A stretch of 64,000 nucleotides of DNA. Source: Arenibacter troitsensis (GTDB lineage Bacteria; Bacteroidota; Bacteroidia; Flavobacteriales; Flavobacteriaceae). A model generated the notes under the pieces. That model was not told the DNA's origin, searched no databases, and saw only the letters and a program-made list of their open reading frames with translations. Each line of letters starts with the position of its first letter. Positions within the stretch are counted from its first letter, which is position 1. The translations under genes were made by a program, and so were the position numbers. This document shows positions 17,344 to 26,760 of the stretch, one piece after another. The stretch lies in the NCBI RefSeq assembly GCF_900177645.1, contig NZ_FXAO01000001.1, forward strand, positions 372,001 through 436,000. The letters run 5' to 3'.

Positions 17344-19545
17344 CTACAAGGTTAAAAGCCCATGGCTCTTTAAAGTTTGTAATGGTTTGGAATACCAGAA
17401 AAGTTCAAAATTCTCAAACTGCGATTCAAAGTCGGTCTTAAGCTGGCCGAAGGTGTGGAATTTTTCATGTGAAGCCAATACCTTTTGCAAGGTGTTCCTT
17501 AACCATTCTCCCTTTTCCTGATCTACGGTAATGCTTATGGAGCCCGACTTGTTATGAAATGTCAATTTAAGCAATTTCCAGCTATGCCCTTTTTTAGTTT
17601 TTGTAATGGTCTCCCCTATGGGTGCGCTTCCCAACCACACTATTTTGGCATTGTCCTTGGTGTTGAGGACGGGCTCTTCTGCAAGGGCTTTCTCTATAAA
17701 ATTGGGGGCTATAGTGGTTTTGGGGATTTTAAAATCGAACCATTGTTGCAAGGGATGGTCAAAACATATGCCGTGCATAAAATTGAAAAGCGATTTTTTT
17801 AACCCAAAACTAAATTTTTCGTGATCTATGCCGGTGGTATCCGTAAATTGGATGTCGTTATTGGCAAAGCTTATGGGTTGATAGTCCGGGATAATTTGGT
17901 AATCTTCTGGATTGAGCCCTACCGGACTATGGGCCGTAAGGGCAAATTGATGCCAAAAGCCGGATTGTAGTATTCCTAATTGGAACATTTGCCGCACCAT
18001 TTCCAGGCTATCTACGGTCTCTTGGATCGTTTGGGTAGGGTAGCCGTACATAAGATAGCAATGCACCATTATGCCCGCTTCCGTAAAATTACGGTTAACT
18101 TTGGCTACCTGCTCTACGGTAACTCCTTTCTGGATCAATGCCAACAATCGGTCCGAGGCAACTTCCAGGCCTCCGGAAACGGCAATACAGCCTGATGCCT
18201 TTAATAATTTACAAAGATCGCGGCCAAAGCTCTTTTCGAACCTAATATTGGTCCACCAGCTAACGCTTAATTTTCGTTTTATGATTTCCAGCGCCAATGC
18301 CCTCATAAGGGCTGGGGGTGCGGCTTCGTCCACAAAATGAAAGCCACTTTCACCGGTTTGTGCAATGAGAGCTTCCATGCGGTCTACCAACAGTTTGGCC
18401 GCAATGGGCTCATATATTTTTATATAGTCTAGAGAGATATCACAAAAAGTACATTTGCCCCAATAGCAACCATGTGCCATGGTTAGTTTGTTCCAGCGGC
18501 CATCGCTCCAAAGACTGTGCATGGGGTTCGCGATTTCTATGACCGAGATGTACTTGTTTAGTAATAGATCCGAATAGTCCGGCGTACCTACCTCACTTTG
18601 TTTGTAATCTGTTCTAGTGGAAAGATTATTATAATATACCGCACCATCCTTTAATAGGAAGGTTCTTTTTAGAAGGGCTTTGCTATCATCGGATTTGGGC
18701 AATAGGCAGTGGGCTGTCAACTGTTCCAAAGGCAGTTCCCCGTCATCCAGAGTAATATAATCAAAGAATTCAAAAACCCTTGTATCCGTAAGAGACCGGA
18801 GTTCCGTATTGGGAAATCCCCCGCCCATGGAAACCTTAATCTTCGGAAAGTTTTGTTTTATAAATTGGGCACCTCTAAACGCGCTGTACAAATTGCCAGG
18901 GAAAGGAACGGAAAAACATGCCAATTTGGGTTTAACAGTATCGATTCTATAGGCTAAAATATCGAGGGTCAATTGGTCTATATAGGTGATGTCACTTTGC
19001 AAATGCTGATAGAGTTCATCAAACGAATTGGCGCTTCTCCCCAATCTCTCCGCGTAACGACTAAAGCCAAAATTTTCATCCACGCATTCCACAATAAAAT
19101 CGGATAGGTCTTCCAGATATAAGGTGGCCAGGTGTTTCGCCCTATCCTGATGTCCCATACTGCCAAAGGCCCATTCGAGATCGTCCAATTGATCAAATCT
19201 CGCTGCTTGCGGCAAAAAGTTTGGAGTACATATTTGTCTGGCAAAGGTGGCATTATGTCCCTGTAAAAAGGAAACAACGGAATCTATAGTCTTTACATAA
19301 TCTTCATGTAAAGTGTTTATTCTGTGGCAGTTGTCCGATTTTATGGAATTCTTGTCCTGGGCATAATCAAAAATATTCCGAAGTCCGTCTTTGGAGAAAA
19401 TTTTTAATATAACCTCAATACCCAAATCCATTTGGAAAGCACTTATGCCTTTGGTATTTAGAAAGCCCTTTAAGTATGCCGTTGCCGGATAAGGGGTGTT
19501 TAGTTGGGTAAAGGGAGGTGTTATTAAAAGGAGGTCTTTGGCCAT
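17344..19545 (-). CDS. B12-binding-like radical SAM protein
   Basis: 733 residues from the ATG at 19543-19545, chosen because the longer frame starts inside the promoter box. The N-terminal third begins LLLITPPFTQLNTPYPATAY, typical of the cobalamin-binding region of class B radical SAM enzymes, and contains FPKIKVSMGGGFPNTE. The radical SAM core has the cluster motif GCYWGKCTFC (Cys360, Cys365, Cys368), a C-x4-C-x2-C spacing instead of the commoner C-x3-C-x2-C. This is followed by GESGFHFVDEAAPP and GGLEVASDRLL, typical SAM-binding strands. The last 130 residues are an additional domain with no recognised motif. The reaction is unknown; relatives methylate or rearrange small molecules. It is a single-gene unit. 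Confidence 0.85.
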   Translation of the reverse strand: MAKDLLLITPPFTQLNTPYPATAYLKGFLNTKGISAFQMDLGIEVILKIFSKDGLRNIFDYAQDKNSIKSDNCHRINTLHEDYVKTIDSVVSFLQGHNATFARQICTPNFLPQAARFDQLDDLEWAFGSMGHQDRAKHLATLYLEDLSDFIVECVDENFGFSRYAERLGRSANSFDELYQHLQSDITYIDQLTLDILAYRIDTVKPKLACFSVPFPGNLYSAFRGAQFIKQNFPKIKVSMGGGFPNTELRSLTDTRVFEFFDYITLDDGELPLEQLTAHCLLPKSDDSKALLKRTFLLKDGAVYYNNLSTRTDYKQSEVGTPDYSDLLLNKYISVIEIANPMHSLWSDGRWNKLTMAHGCYWGKCTFCDISLDYIKIYEPIAAKLLVDRMEALIAQTGESGFHFVDEAAPPALMRALALEIIKRKLSVSWWTNIRFEKSFGRDLCKLLKASGCIAVSGGLEVASDRLLALIQKGVTVEQVAKVNRNFTEAGIMVHCYLMYGYPTQTIQETVDSLEMVRQMFQLGILQSGFWHQFALTAHSPVGLNPEDYQIIPDYQPISFANNDIQFTDTTGIDHEKFSFGLKKSLFNFMHGICFDHPLQQWFDFKIPKTTIAPNFIEKALAEEPVLNTKDNAKIVWLGSAPIGETITKTKKGHSWKLLKLTFHNKSGSISITVDQEKGEWLRNTLQKVLASHEKFHTFGQLKTDFESQFENFELFWYSKPLQTLKSHGLLTL

Positions 19546-19566
19546 AGAATAATTTATGTGGTGAAA

Positions 19567-19574
19567 CAAAGATA
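19567..19574 (-). promoter_or_regulatory. -7 box of the radical SAM gene
   Basis: The minus strand reads TATCTTTG, 21 bases before the chosen ATG. The longer start at 19569 falls within this box. Confidence 0.5.
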
Positions 19575-19672
19575 GGGGTGTTTGGGGTAATGGGCGTATT
19601 TAATTTATCCCATAAGGATTCAATTTTTTTATGAAATGGTTGGGATTGGCTGAAGTTATGACTTGTATGAAC

Positions 19673-19701
19673 AAAAAAACTCCGGTAATCAGCCGGAGTT
19701 T
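19673..19701 (-). terminator. Intrinsic terminator of rpoD
   Basis: AAACTCCGG / CCGGAGTTT is a 9-bp perfect stem with a 7-nt loop, followed on the minus strand by TTTT. It lies about 120 bases after the sigma factor stop. Confidence 0.88.
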
Positions 19702-19819
19702 ATTCATCAATCAAAAAACGAACAGTCATGATAACTGTTGTTACTGTGTACAATTTACGATTTTTGCACTAGCTTTCCAATGGGGATAAGCGATTGCGCA
19801 AAAATTTTAATTGTTAGGA

Positions 19820-20683
19820 TTAACCTAAATATGTCTTCAAAATTTTGCTTCTTGAGGTGTGTTTAAGCCTTCTAATGGCTTTCTCCTTAATTTGGCGAAC
19901 CCTTTCCCTGGTAAGGTCAAAAGTTTCCCCTATTTCCTCCAAGGTCATAGAGTGTTGCCCTGCCAAGCCAAAGTATAAACGAATAACATCCGCTTCCCTT
20001 GGGGTCAAGGTTTCCAAAGCTCTTTCTATTTCGGTTCTAAGAGATTCGTGCAACAATTCCCTGTCCGGATTTGGAGACTCGCCGCTACGCAGTACATCGT
20101 ATAGGTTGGAATCTTCACCGTCTATCAAGGGCGCATCCATGGATACGTGACGCCCGGAATTTTTTAACGATTGTTTTACATCTTCTACGGTCATGTCCAA
20201 TTCCTTGGCAATTTCTTCAGCAGAAGGTTGTCTTTCATGGGCTTGCTCCAAGAAGGCAAAGGTCTTATTTATCTTATTGATAGATCCAATCTTGTTCAAG
20301 GGTAGCCTTACAATACGCGATTGTTCCGCCAAAGCCTGTAATATGGATTGGCGAATCCACCATACCGCATAGGATATAAATTTAAAACCACGGGTTTCAT
20401 CAAAACGTTGTGCAGCTTTAATTAGGCCAAGGTTACCTTCGTTGATCAAATCTGGAAGGGTCAAACCTTGATTTTGGTATTGCTTTGCAACGGAAACCAC
20501 AAATCGTAAATTGGCTTTGGTCAATTTCTCCAGTGCACGTTGATCACCTGCCTTGATCCTCTGTGCCAATTCTACTTCCTCATCTGCCGTAATTAAATCA
20601 ACCTTACCTATTTCCTGTAAGTATTTATCCAAAGAAGCAGTTTCCCTATTGGTAACCTGTTTTGTAATTTTAAGCTGTCTCAT
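19820..20683 (-). CDS. rpoD: Primary RNA polymerase sigma factor, short flavobacterial type
   Basis: 287 residues. Regions in order: 1.2 ([20 protein letters not shown]), 2.1-2.4 ([51 protein letters not shown]), region 3 ([20 protein letters not shown]) and 4.1-4.2 ([34 protein letters not shown]). Region 1.1 is absent, as in other Bacteroidota primary sigma factors, which recognise TTG/TAnnTTTG promoters of the kind seen across this window. It directs housekeeping transcription. Single-gene unit with a downstream terminator. Confidence 0.97.
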   Translation of the reverse strand: MRQLKITKQVTNRETASLDKYLQEIGKVDLITADEEVELAQRIKAGDQRALEKLTKANLRFVVSVAKQYQNQGLTLPDLINEGNLGLIKAAQRFDETRGFKFISYAVWWIRQSILQALAEQSRIVRLPLNKIGSINKINKTFAFLEQAHERQPSAEEIAKELDMTVEDVKQSLKNSGRHVSMDAPLIDGEDSNLYDVLRSGESPNPDRELLHESLRTEIERALETLTPREADVIRLYFGLAGQHSMTLEEIGETFDLTRERVRQIKEKAIRRLKHTSRSKILKTYLG

Positions 20684-20802
20684 CGAAATTTTATTGTTCT
20701 AAATTATTTGCATTAAGCATAAGCTGCATTAGGTTATACGTTGAAAAGTTTAAAATGTTACAATGGGTCCGTTTTATTTTGCTTTTTTAGATAAAATGCA
20801 TG

Positions 20803-20846
20803 AAAAAAGCCACGCTCTCCTTAAAAAAAGGTAAAAACGTGGCTTT
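20803..20846 (-). terminator. Intrinsic terminator of pnp
   Basis: On the minus strand AAAGCCACG and CGTGGCTTT form a 9-bp stem around an AT-rich 23-nt loop, followed by TTT. It starts 24 bases after the pnp stop. Confidence 0.8.
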
Positions 20847-20869
20847 GGTACTGCGACAGTTATATAAAA

Positions 20870-23089
20870 CTAGTCCCTTCTAGGTTTACGATCCCTATCT
20901 CTATTTCTATCGTTGCCTCTGTCATTTCTTCCACGATCTTCTCGTGGTGGTCTTTCCTTATAGCCTTCAGGTTTAGGCAAAAGTGCCTTACGTGAAACTT
21001 TTTCCTTTCTAGTTCTTGGGTCTAAACCGAAGTATTTAACATCAAAAACATCTCCCATGTTTACTACATCGGAAACATTTTCCGTTCTTTCCCAAGCCAA
21101 TTCGGATACGTGAAGCAATACTTCATTGCCAGGAGCATCGGTATATTCCACAACGGCACCAAAATCCAGCATTTTGATGACCTTTACTTCGTATACGCTA
21201 CCTACCTCAGGTTTAAACAATAAGGAATCAATTTTGGCAAGAACCATATCAATACCTTCTTGTGAGGTACCTAGTATTTCTACAATACCCTCTTCGGTAA
21301 CTGGGTCTTCATTGATAACTATGGTGGTTTTGGAAGCTTTTTGCAATTCTTGGATTACTTTTCCTCCAGGTCCTATCAATGCTCCAATGAATTCGCCAGG
21401 AATAACTCTGGTGACCATTTTAGGAGCATGTGGTTTAACATCTGCATTTGGTGTAGCAATGGTGTCTACCAATTTACTTAGGATGTGCAAACGTCCAGCA
21501 CCGGCCTGTTTTAATGCATTGACCAAAATTTCATAGGATAATCCCTTTACTTTAATGTCCATTTGGCAAGCGGTAATTCCGTCTGCGGTTCCGGTTACTT
21601 TAAAGTCCATATCCCCAAGATGATCTTCATCACCAAGTATATCGGACAAAACAGCATATTTTCCAGTTTCGCTATCGGAAATCAATCCCATGGCTATACC
21701 GGATACAGGTTTCTTTAATTGTACCCCTGCGTCCATCAGTGCCATAGTTCCGGCACAAACCGTTGCCATGGAAGAAGATCCGTTGGATTCCAATACTTCA
21801 GATACCACACGTACTGTGTAAGGACAATCCTCAGGGACCATGCCTTTAAGTGCACGTTGGGCCAAGTTACCATGTCCTACCTCTCTACGGGAAGTACCTC
21901 TAATAGGTCTGGCTTCTCCGGTTGAGAAAGGAGGGAAGTTGTAATGTAGATAGAAAGTTTCCTCTCCTTCAAAAGAAGGCATATCTATTTGGTTGGCTTC
22001 CCTTGAAGTTCCCAAAGTAACCGTAGCCAAAGCCTGGGTTTCCCCACGTGTAAATATAGCGGAACCGTGGGTTGAAGGTAAATAATCCACTTCACACCAG
22101 ATGGGTCTAATTTCATCGGTTTTTCTGCCGTCCAAACGTAGTCCTTCATTTAAGGTAAGGTCTCTAACCGCAGCTTTTTCTGCTTTATAGTAGTATTTGG
22201 AAATCAGATCCCCGAAATCTGCCAATTCTTCTTCAGAAAAAGTAGCTTTTATTTCTTCTTTTATTGCGTCGAAGGCAGCACTTCTTTCATGTTTTGCCGA
22301 ACCGGCTTTTGCAATGGCATAAACCTTATCATAAGCCATGTCGTGGATTTTCTTGGCTAACTCCTCGTCTTCCCTTTCCGGCTCGTATTCACGAATTTCT
22401 TTTTTGCCAAATGCTTCTGCCAACTTAATTTGGGCAGCACATTGTACCTTAATGGCATCATGGGCAAATTTAATGGCTTCTACCATTTCCTCCTCAGAGA
22501 TTTCTTTCATTTCACCTTCGACCATCATCACAGAATCTGCAGAAGCTCCTATGACCATATCGATATCCGATACCAATAATTGGGCCCTGGTAGGGTTGAT
22601 TATGAATTGACCATCAATACGACCTACCCGCACTTCTGAAATAGCACATTCAAATGGAAAATCTGAAAGTTGAATGGCAGCGGAAGCAGCCAATCCTGCC
22701 ATAGCATCGGGCATAACATCCTCATCATGGGACATCAATTGGATCATCACCTGGGTTTCAGCATGGTAATCCTTAGGGAAAAGCGGACGTAAAACACGAT
22801 CTACCAATCTCATCGTCAATACTTCACCGTCACTAGGCCTTGCTTCCCTTTTGAAAAAACCTCCTGGATAACGCCCGGAAGCCGCAAATTTTTCACGGTA
22901 ATCTACCGTAAGTGGAAGGAAATCCACATCACTTTGTTTGTAATTGGAAACTACTGTACATAACAACATACATTTTCCAGACTGTACAACAACAGAACCA
23001 TGGGCCTGTTTTGCCAATTTTCCGGTTTCGATAGAAATTTCCCTACCGTCCCCAAGGTCAATGACCTCTCTAAATACTTTTGGTATCAT
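20870..23089 (-). CDS. pnp: Polyribonucleotide nucleotidyltransferase (PNPase)
   Basis: 739 residues. Two RNase PH domains are visible, the first from the start through about residue 220 ([19 protein letters not shown]) and the second at about 300-540 ([47 protein letters not shown] with the catalytic Asp residues). A KH domain (about 555-610, [12 protein letters not shown]) and an S1 domain (about 620-690, [20 protein letters not shown]) follow. The tail is rich in Arg and Asp. It degrades RNA 3' to 5' with phosphate. It lies downstream of rpsO, the order found in most bacteria, and its leader holds two hairpins that may be autoregulatory. Confidence 0.98.
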   Translation of the reverse strand: MIPKVFREVIDLGDGREISIETGKLAKQAHGSVVVQSGKCMLLCTVVSNYKQSDVDFLPLTVDYREKFAASGRYPGGFFKREARPSDGEVLTMRLVDRVLRPLFPKDYHAETQVMIQLMSHDEDVMPDAMAGLAASAAIQLSDFPFECAISEVRVGRIDGQFIINPTRAQLLVSDIDMVIGASADSVMMVEGEMKEISEEEMVEAIKFAHDAIKVQCAAQIKLAEAFGKKEIREYEPEREDEELAKKIHDMAYDKVYAIAKAGSAKHERSAAFDAIKEEIKATFSEEELADFGDLISKYYYKAEKAAVRDLTLNEGLRLDGRKTDEIRPIWCEVDYLPSTHGSAIFTRGETQALATVTLGTSREANQIDMPSFEGEETFYLHYNFPPFSTGEARPIRGTSRREVGHGNLAQRALKGMVPEDCPYTVRVVSEVLESNGSSSMATVCAGTMALMDAGVQLKKPVSGIAMGLISDSETGKYAVLSDILGDEDHLGDMDFKVTGTADGITACQMDIKVKGLSYEILVNALKQAGAGRLHILSKLVDTIATPNADVKPHAPKMVTRVIPGEFIGALIGPGGKVIQELQKASKTTIVINEDPVTEEGIVEILGTSQEGIDMVLAKIDSLLFKPEVGSVYEVKVIKMLDFGAVVEYTDAPGNEVLLHVSELAWERTENVSDVVNMGDVFDVKYFGLDPRTRKEKVSRKALLPKPEGYKERPPREDRGRNDRGNDRNRDRDRKPRRD

Positions 23090-23101
23090 AAATACGAATT
23101 A

Positions 23102-23155
23102 AAACCTGTCTCTTTACAGGTTTGTTAAACAATGGTCTTTCGTCTGTTATAGACG
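23102..23155 (-). promoter_or_regulatory. Two hairpins in the pnp leader
   Basis: Reading the minus strand, CGTCTATAACAGACG (23141-23155, 5-bp stem) is followed by AAACCTGT...ACAGGTTT (23102-23123, 8-bp perfect stem, 6-nt loop), 12 bases before the pnp ATG. In enterobacteria the pnp leader is cut by RNase III and autoregulated by PNPase. A similar role here is inference only. Confidence 0.45.
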
Positions 23156-23280
23156 CGTTGTTGTGTTGTAGTTGTGTGTTGTGGACCAATGAAAAACTAT
23201 GTGCAAGCTTTTTGTTTTTGCCCTAAGCTAAGCCTATGGGACTTTACAATAGTATTGAAAAACAATATTACTGATATTGT

Positions 23281-23310
23281 AAAAAAGGGGAAAGTAACAC
23301 TTTCCCCTTT
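23281..23310 (-). terminator. Intrinsic terminator of rpsO
   Basis: AAAGGGGAAAG / CTTTCCCCTTT is an 11-bp perfect stem with a 5-nt loop, followed on the minus strand by TTT. It sits 7 bases after the rpsO stop and separates rpsO from pnp. Confidence 0.9.
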
Positions 23311-23317
23311 TGGTAAA

Positions 23318-23587
23318 TTATTTTCTAATTCCTAATTCCTTAATTATGGCACGATATCTAATGATATCCTTTTTAATCAAGTAATCTAGAAGAGATCTTC
23401 TCTTACCTACCAACTTTACCAAAGAGCGCTCAGTGTTAAAATCTTTACGGTTCTTTTTCAAATGCTCTGTCAAGTGGTTGATTCTGTGGGTAAACAAAGC
23501 TATCTGCCCTTCAGCAGAACCTGTGTTTTTTTCTTCCCCGCCGTGTTTCTTAAAAATCTCGGCCTTTACTTCTTTAGTTAAATACAT
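23318..23587 (-). CDS. rpsO: 30S ribosomal protein S15
   Basis: 89 residues, full length. Conserved segments are GSAEGQIALFTHRINHLTEHL, the RSLVKLVGKRRSLLDYL core that binds 16S rRNA, and the C-terminal RYRAIIKELGIRK. It binds the central domain of 16S rRNA early in 30S assembly. It sits upstream of pnp on the same strand, with its own promoter and a strong terminator between. Confidence 0.99.
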   Translation of the reverse strand: MYLTKEVKAEIFKKHGGEEKNTGSAEGQIALFTHRINHLTEHLKKNRKDFNTERSLVKLVGKRRSLLDYLIKKDIIRYRAIIKELGIRK

Positions 23588-23640
23588 TCCAATATTAATT
23601 TAATGATTTTTATGTACATGATTGATTTTCAATCAGGGCG

Positions 23641-23648
23641 CAAAGATA
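23641..23648 (-). promoter_or_regulatory. -7 box of rpsO
   Basis: The minus strand reads TATCTTTG followed by CGCC, a common flavobacterial ribosomal-gene promoter pattern, 53 bases before the rpsO ATG. Confidence 0.5.
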
Positions 23649-23835
23649 GACTTTTTTTTAGAAACCTGGTGCTATCCCAATATTTTTTGAAGTGTGGATT
23701 AAACTTTTTTAAAAATATGGTGTCCTATTATAAACGTTAAAGAAATGTTATTGCCTTATAGGCGGTAAAACGATCGTAATGCTGGCCAGCAACAGAATTT
23801 AATTTTTCCAATTGTAAACATTTAAATTAAAACAG

Positions 23836-24696
23836 ATGAAAAAAAGTCTCAAAAATTCGAACTTAACAGGATGGTTGCTAATGGTCTTATTGGTAATGGG
23901 TTCCTGTAACAATGAAGAGTCCACCAACGTGGAAGAGGATGCCACCTTTGAAGTGGCCGAACTGGTAGCTAGCGATGAAGCCGATTTGATTTCGGAAGAA
24001 ATAGCTAACATAGGTGAGGACGTATATGCCACCGAAGAGATCAGGGCTACCTCAAAATCGTTTTTTCTTTCCAATTTCTTGCCGGAATGCGTCACTATAA
24101 CAACAGTGGTTTCCAGTGAGGTCAAAGAAACTACCGTTGATTTTGGAGAGGGCTGCACCATGCCCAATGGTAATCAGTTAAGTGGAATTATCCATTTAAG
24201 TTATGCCAAGGATATGGATGCGGCAACCAAGACCATTAGCCTTTCCTTAGAGGATTTCACCTTTAACGAAGTGGCAGTAACCGGGGGAGCTACCTTGGTG
24301 CGCCAACGTTCCAACGATAATGGTAATCCCCAATCCGATGCCGTAGCCAGTTATAGCGGAGTATGGCCAGACGGGAGTGTGGCCAGTTTTACGGGAAATA
24401 GGACCCGGGAATGGGTAGAGGGCTACGGTTCCGGATTTTGGGCCGATAATGTTTTCCTTATTTCAGGGGAGGGTACCTATACCAATAAGACGGGTGATGT
24501 CTATACAAGGGAAACTATGAGCTCTCTTCGAAGGGAGTTGTCCTGCCGGTTTATCGTTAGTGGAGTATTGGAAGTTTCTAAAAACGATACCACTATTAGC
24601 CTCGATCTTGGGGATGGTACTTGTGATGCCAAGGGAATGTTGACCTTTCCTAATGGAGAAACCAAGGAAATCCTTTTAAGAAGGTTTAATAATTAA
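23836..24696 (+). CDS. Hypothetical lipoprotein
   Basis: 286 residues. The N-terminal signal ends in VMGSC with the lipidated Cys near residue 24, followed by an acidic stretch rich in Glu and Asp. The rest is mostly predicted beta strands with repeated Gly and Asp-Gly turns (VDFGEGCTMPNGNQLSG, SGVWPDGSVASFTG, LDLGDGTCDAKGMLTFPNG). Two of these, around Cys127 and near the C-terminus, look like copies of the same beta-turn unit (FGEGCTMPNG and LGDGTCDAKG), so the protein may hold two related beta domains with disulfides. No function can be assigned. It is monocistronic and convergent with accD. Confidence 0.78.
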   Translation: MKKSLKNSNLTGWLLMVLLVMGSCNNEESTNVEEDATFEVAELVASDEADLISEEIANIGEDVYATEEIRATSKSFFLSNFLPECVTITTVVSSEVKETTVDFGEGCTMPNGNQLSGIIHLSYAKDMDAATKTISLSLEDFTFNEVAVTGGATLVRQRSNDNGNPQSDAVASYSGVWPDGSVASFTGNRTREWVEGYGSGFWADNVFLISGEGTYTNKTGDVYTRETMSSLRRELSCRFIVSGVLEVSKNDTTISLDLGDGTCDAKGMLTFPNGETKEILLRRFNN

Positions 24697-24714
24697 GAGG
24701 GGATGGGATAATTA

Positions 24715-24744
24715 AAACGGCCCTGATCATGATCAGGGCCGTTT
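24715..24744. terminator. Bidirectional terminator between the lipoprotein gene and accD
   Basis: A 30-bp perfect palindrome: AAACGGCCCTGATCA paired with TGATCAGGGCCGTTT. A T-run follows on the plus strand and an A/T-rich run on the minus strand. It serves two convergent genes. Confidence 0.9.
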
Positions 24745-24748
24745 ATTT

Positions 24749-25609
24749 TTATACTCTAACAGGATTGTTTTCTATTAGATCTATATAAAGATTAATTTTC
24801 TTTTTAAGATCCCTTCGATGTACTATAAAGTCCAAAAATCCATGTTCCTGTAGGAATTCCGCGGTTTGAAACCCTTCCGGCAATTCTTTACCAGTTGCCT
24901 CCTTTACTACGCGTGGGCCTGCAAAACCGATCAGGGCGCCAGGTTCGGAAATATTTATATCGCCTAACATGGCATAGGAAGCTGTTGTTCCTCCAGTGGT
25001 GGGATCGGTGCATAATGAAATATAAGGTATGCCCGCATCCGCAAGTTGAGCCAATTTAGCCGATGTCTTTGCCAATTGCATAAGGGACAATGCCGCTTCC
25101 ATCATACGTGCACCTCCGGATTTGGAAATCATTACAAAGGGGATTTTCTTTTTGATGGAATAATCGATGCCCCTTGCTATTTTCTCTCCTACCACACTGC
25201 CCATGGAGCCACCAATAAAACTGAAGTCCATACAGCATATAACTACATCCTTACCCATAGATTTGCCTACTCCGGTCCTTACGGCATCCTTAAGGCCTGT
25301 TTTTGCTTCGGCTGCCTTTAAACGATCCACATACTTTTTGGTGTCCTCAAATTTCAATGGATCTTTGGAAGTAAGTTTTGCATCCAACTCAGTAAACTTG
25401 TTGTTGTCGAAAAGAATTTCGAAATATTCCTTACTACCTATTCGTACATGATAATCATCCTCAGGGCTAACATAAAAATTCTTTGCCAATTCGTCGGATT
25501 CTACAATTTTTCCGGTGGGGGATTTGTACCAGAGACCCCTTGGGGTATCCTTTTTCTGATCCGTGGCAGTTTGTATTCCTTTTTCCTTTCTTTTAAACCA
25601 AGACGACAT
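24749..25609 (-). CDS. accD: Acetyl-CoA carboxylase carboxyltransferase subunit beta
   Basis: 286 residues. The crotonase-fold core is intact: [61 protein letters not shown] and GFAGPRVV. It transfers carboxyl from biotin-carrier protein to acetyl-CoA, making malonyl-CoA for fatty acid synthesis. The N-terminal zinc ribbon is degenerate: where other bacteria have two CxxC pairs, this protein reads WYKSPTGK and YVSPEDDYH, with no cysteine. It follows fba by 24 bases, so it is probably co-transcribed with it. Confidence 0.96.
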   Translation of the reverse strand: MSSWFKRKEKGIQTATDQKKDTPRGLWYKSPTGKIVESDELAKNFYVSPEDDYHVRIGSKEYFEILFDNNKFTELDAKLTSKDPLKFEDTKKYVDRLKAAEAKTGLKDAVRTGVGKSMGKDVVICCMDFSFIGGSMGSVVGEKIARGIDYSIKKKIPFVMISKSGGARMMEAALSLMQLAKTSAKLAQLADAGIPYISLCTDPTTGGTTASYAMLGDINISEPGALIGFAGPRVVKEATGKELPEGFQTAEFLQEHGFLDFIVHRRDLKKKINLYIDLIENNPVRV

Positions 25610-25633
25610 AAGCTTTCTTTTTGGATTGGGGGA

Positions 25634-26701
25634 TTATAAGGTATTCACATTGTTAAGGTCTTCAAAAGCCTTTTTTAGACGTGTAACAAACGTTTTTTCT
25701 CCTTCTCTCAACCAAACACGTGGGTCGTAAAACTTTTTATTTGGCTCGTCGGCCCCGTTTGGATTGCCGATCTGGGATTGTAAATAATCCTTTTTATCTT
25801 GGATATAGTCCCTGATTCCTTCCAAGAAGGCATACTGTAGATCGGTGTCTATATTCATTTTAACAACTCCGTATCCAATAGCTTCGCGAATTTCCTCTAC
25901 GGTAGATCCGGATCCGCCATGGAATACGAAATCGATATGGTTATGTTCTACCCCGTATTTTTTAGTAACGAATTCCTGTGAATTTTTAAGGATTTTTGGG
26001 GTCAATTTTACATTTCCTGGCTTGTATACACCATGTACATTGCCAAAGGCGGCCGCTATGGTAAATTTTGGGCTCACTTTGGATAGCTCCTCGTAGGCAT
26101 AGGCAACCTCTTCCGGTTGTGTGTATAGTTTGGAATCGTCCACATCGGAGTTGTCCACTCCGTCCTCTTCACCACCGGTTATTCCCAATTCTATTTCCAG
26201 GGTCATTCCCATCTTGCTCATTCTGGCAAGATATTTTTTGCAAATTTCAATATTTTCCTCAAGTGACTCCTCTGATAGGTCTATCATATGCGAGCTGTAA
26301 AGCGGTTTTCCTGTTTCTTCAAAGTGCTTTTCACTTGCATCCAACAAACCATCTATCCAAGGCAATAATTTTTTTGCACAGTGGTCTGTATGTAAAATAA
26401 CGGTAGCACCATAGGCTTCGGCTAATTGATGAACGTGTTTTGCTCCTGCCACTGCGCCCAATATGGCAGCTTGTTGTCCGTCATTTGATAATCCTTTTCC
26501 AGCATTGAACTGTGCTCCTCCGTTGGAGAACTGTATAATTACAGGAGCATTTAAACTGACAGCAGTTTCCAAAACTCCGTTAATAGTATTCGATCCTATA
26601 ACATTAACAGCAGGTAGGGCAAATCCTTTTTCCTTGGCATAATTGAAAATTTTTTGTACCTCATCTCCGGTTGCAACTCCTGGTTTAATATTGTGTGCCA
26701 T
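25634..26701 (-). CDS. fbaA: Class II fructose-bisphosphate aldolase
   Basis: 355 residues, the length of the class IIA aldolases. The zinc site is HTDHCAKK (His-x-Asp-His) and later ligands are in FGNVHGVY and HGGSGS. GVVKMNIDTDLQYAF is the typical phosphate-binding strand. It splits fructose 1,6-bisphosphate in glycolysis and also works in gluconeogenesis, in the cytoplasm. It has a -7 box of its own and is followed closely by accD. Confidence 0.97.
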   Translation of the reverse strand: MAHNIKPGVATGDEVQKIFNYAKEKGFALPAVNVIGSNTINGVLETAVSLNAPVIIQFSNGGAQFNAGKGLSNDGQQAAILGAVAGAKHVHQLAEAYGATVILHTDHCAKKLLPWIDGLLDASEKHFEETGKPLYSSHMIDLSEESLEENIEICKKYLARMSKMGMTLEIELGITGGEEDGVDNSDVDDSKLYTQPEEVAYAYEELSKVSPKFTIAAAFGNVHGVYKPGNVKLTPKILKNSQEFVTKKYGVEHNHIDFVFHGGSGSTVEEIREAIGYGVVKMNIDTDLQYAFLEGIRDYIQDKKDYLQSQIGNPNGADEPNKKFYDPRVWLREGEKTFVTRLKKAFEDLNNVNTL

Positions 26702-26737
26702 ATTCTTGTTTTAATGTAGTTAATTAAAAAGATGCGA

Positions 26738-26745
26738 CAAAAGTA
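26738..26745 (-). promoter_or_regulatory. -7 box of fba-accD
   Basis: The minus strand reads TACTTTTG (TAnnTTTG), 36 bases before the fba ATG and in the 59-bp gap after tamL, so fba-accD can be transcribed separately from tamL. Confidence 0.4.
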
Positions 26746-26760
26746 ATAAAATAATCAGCT

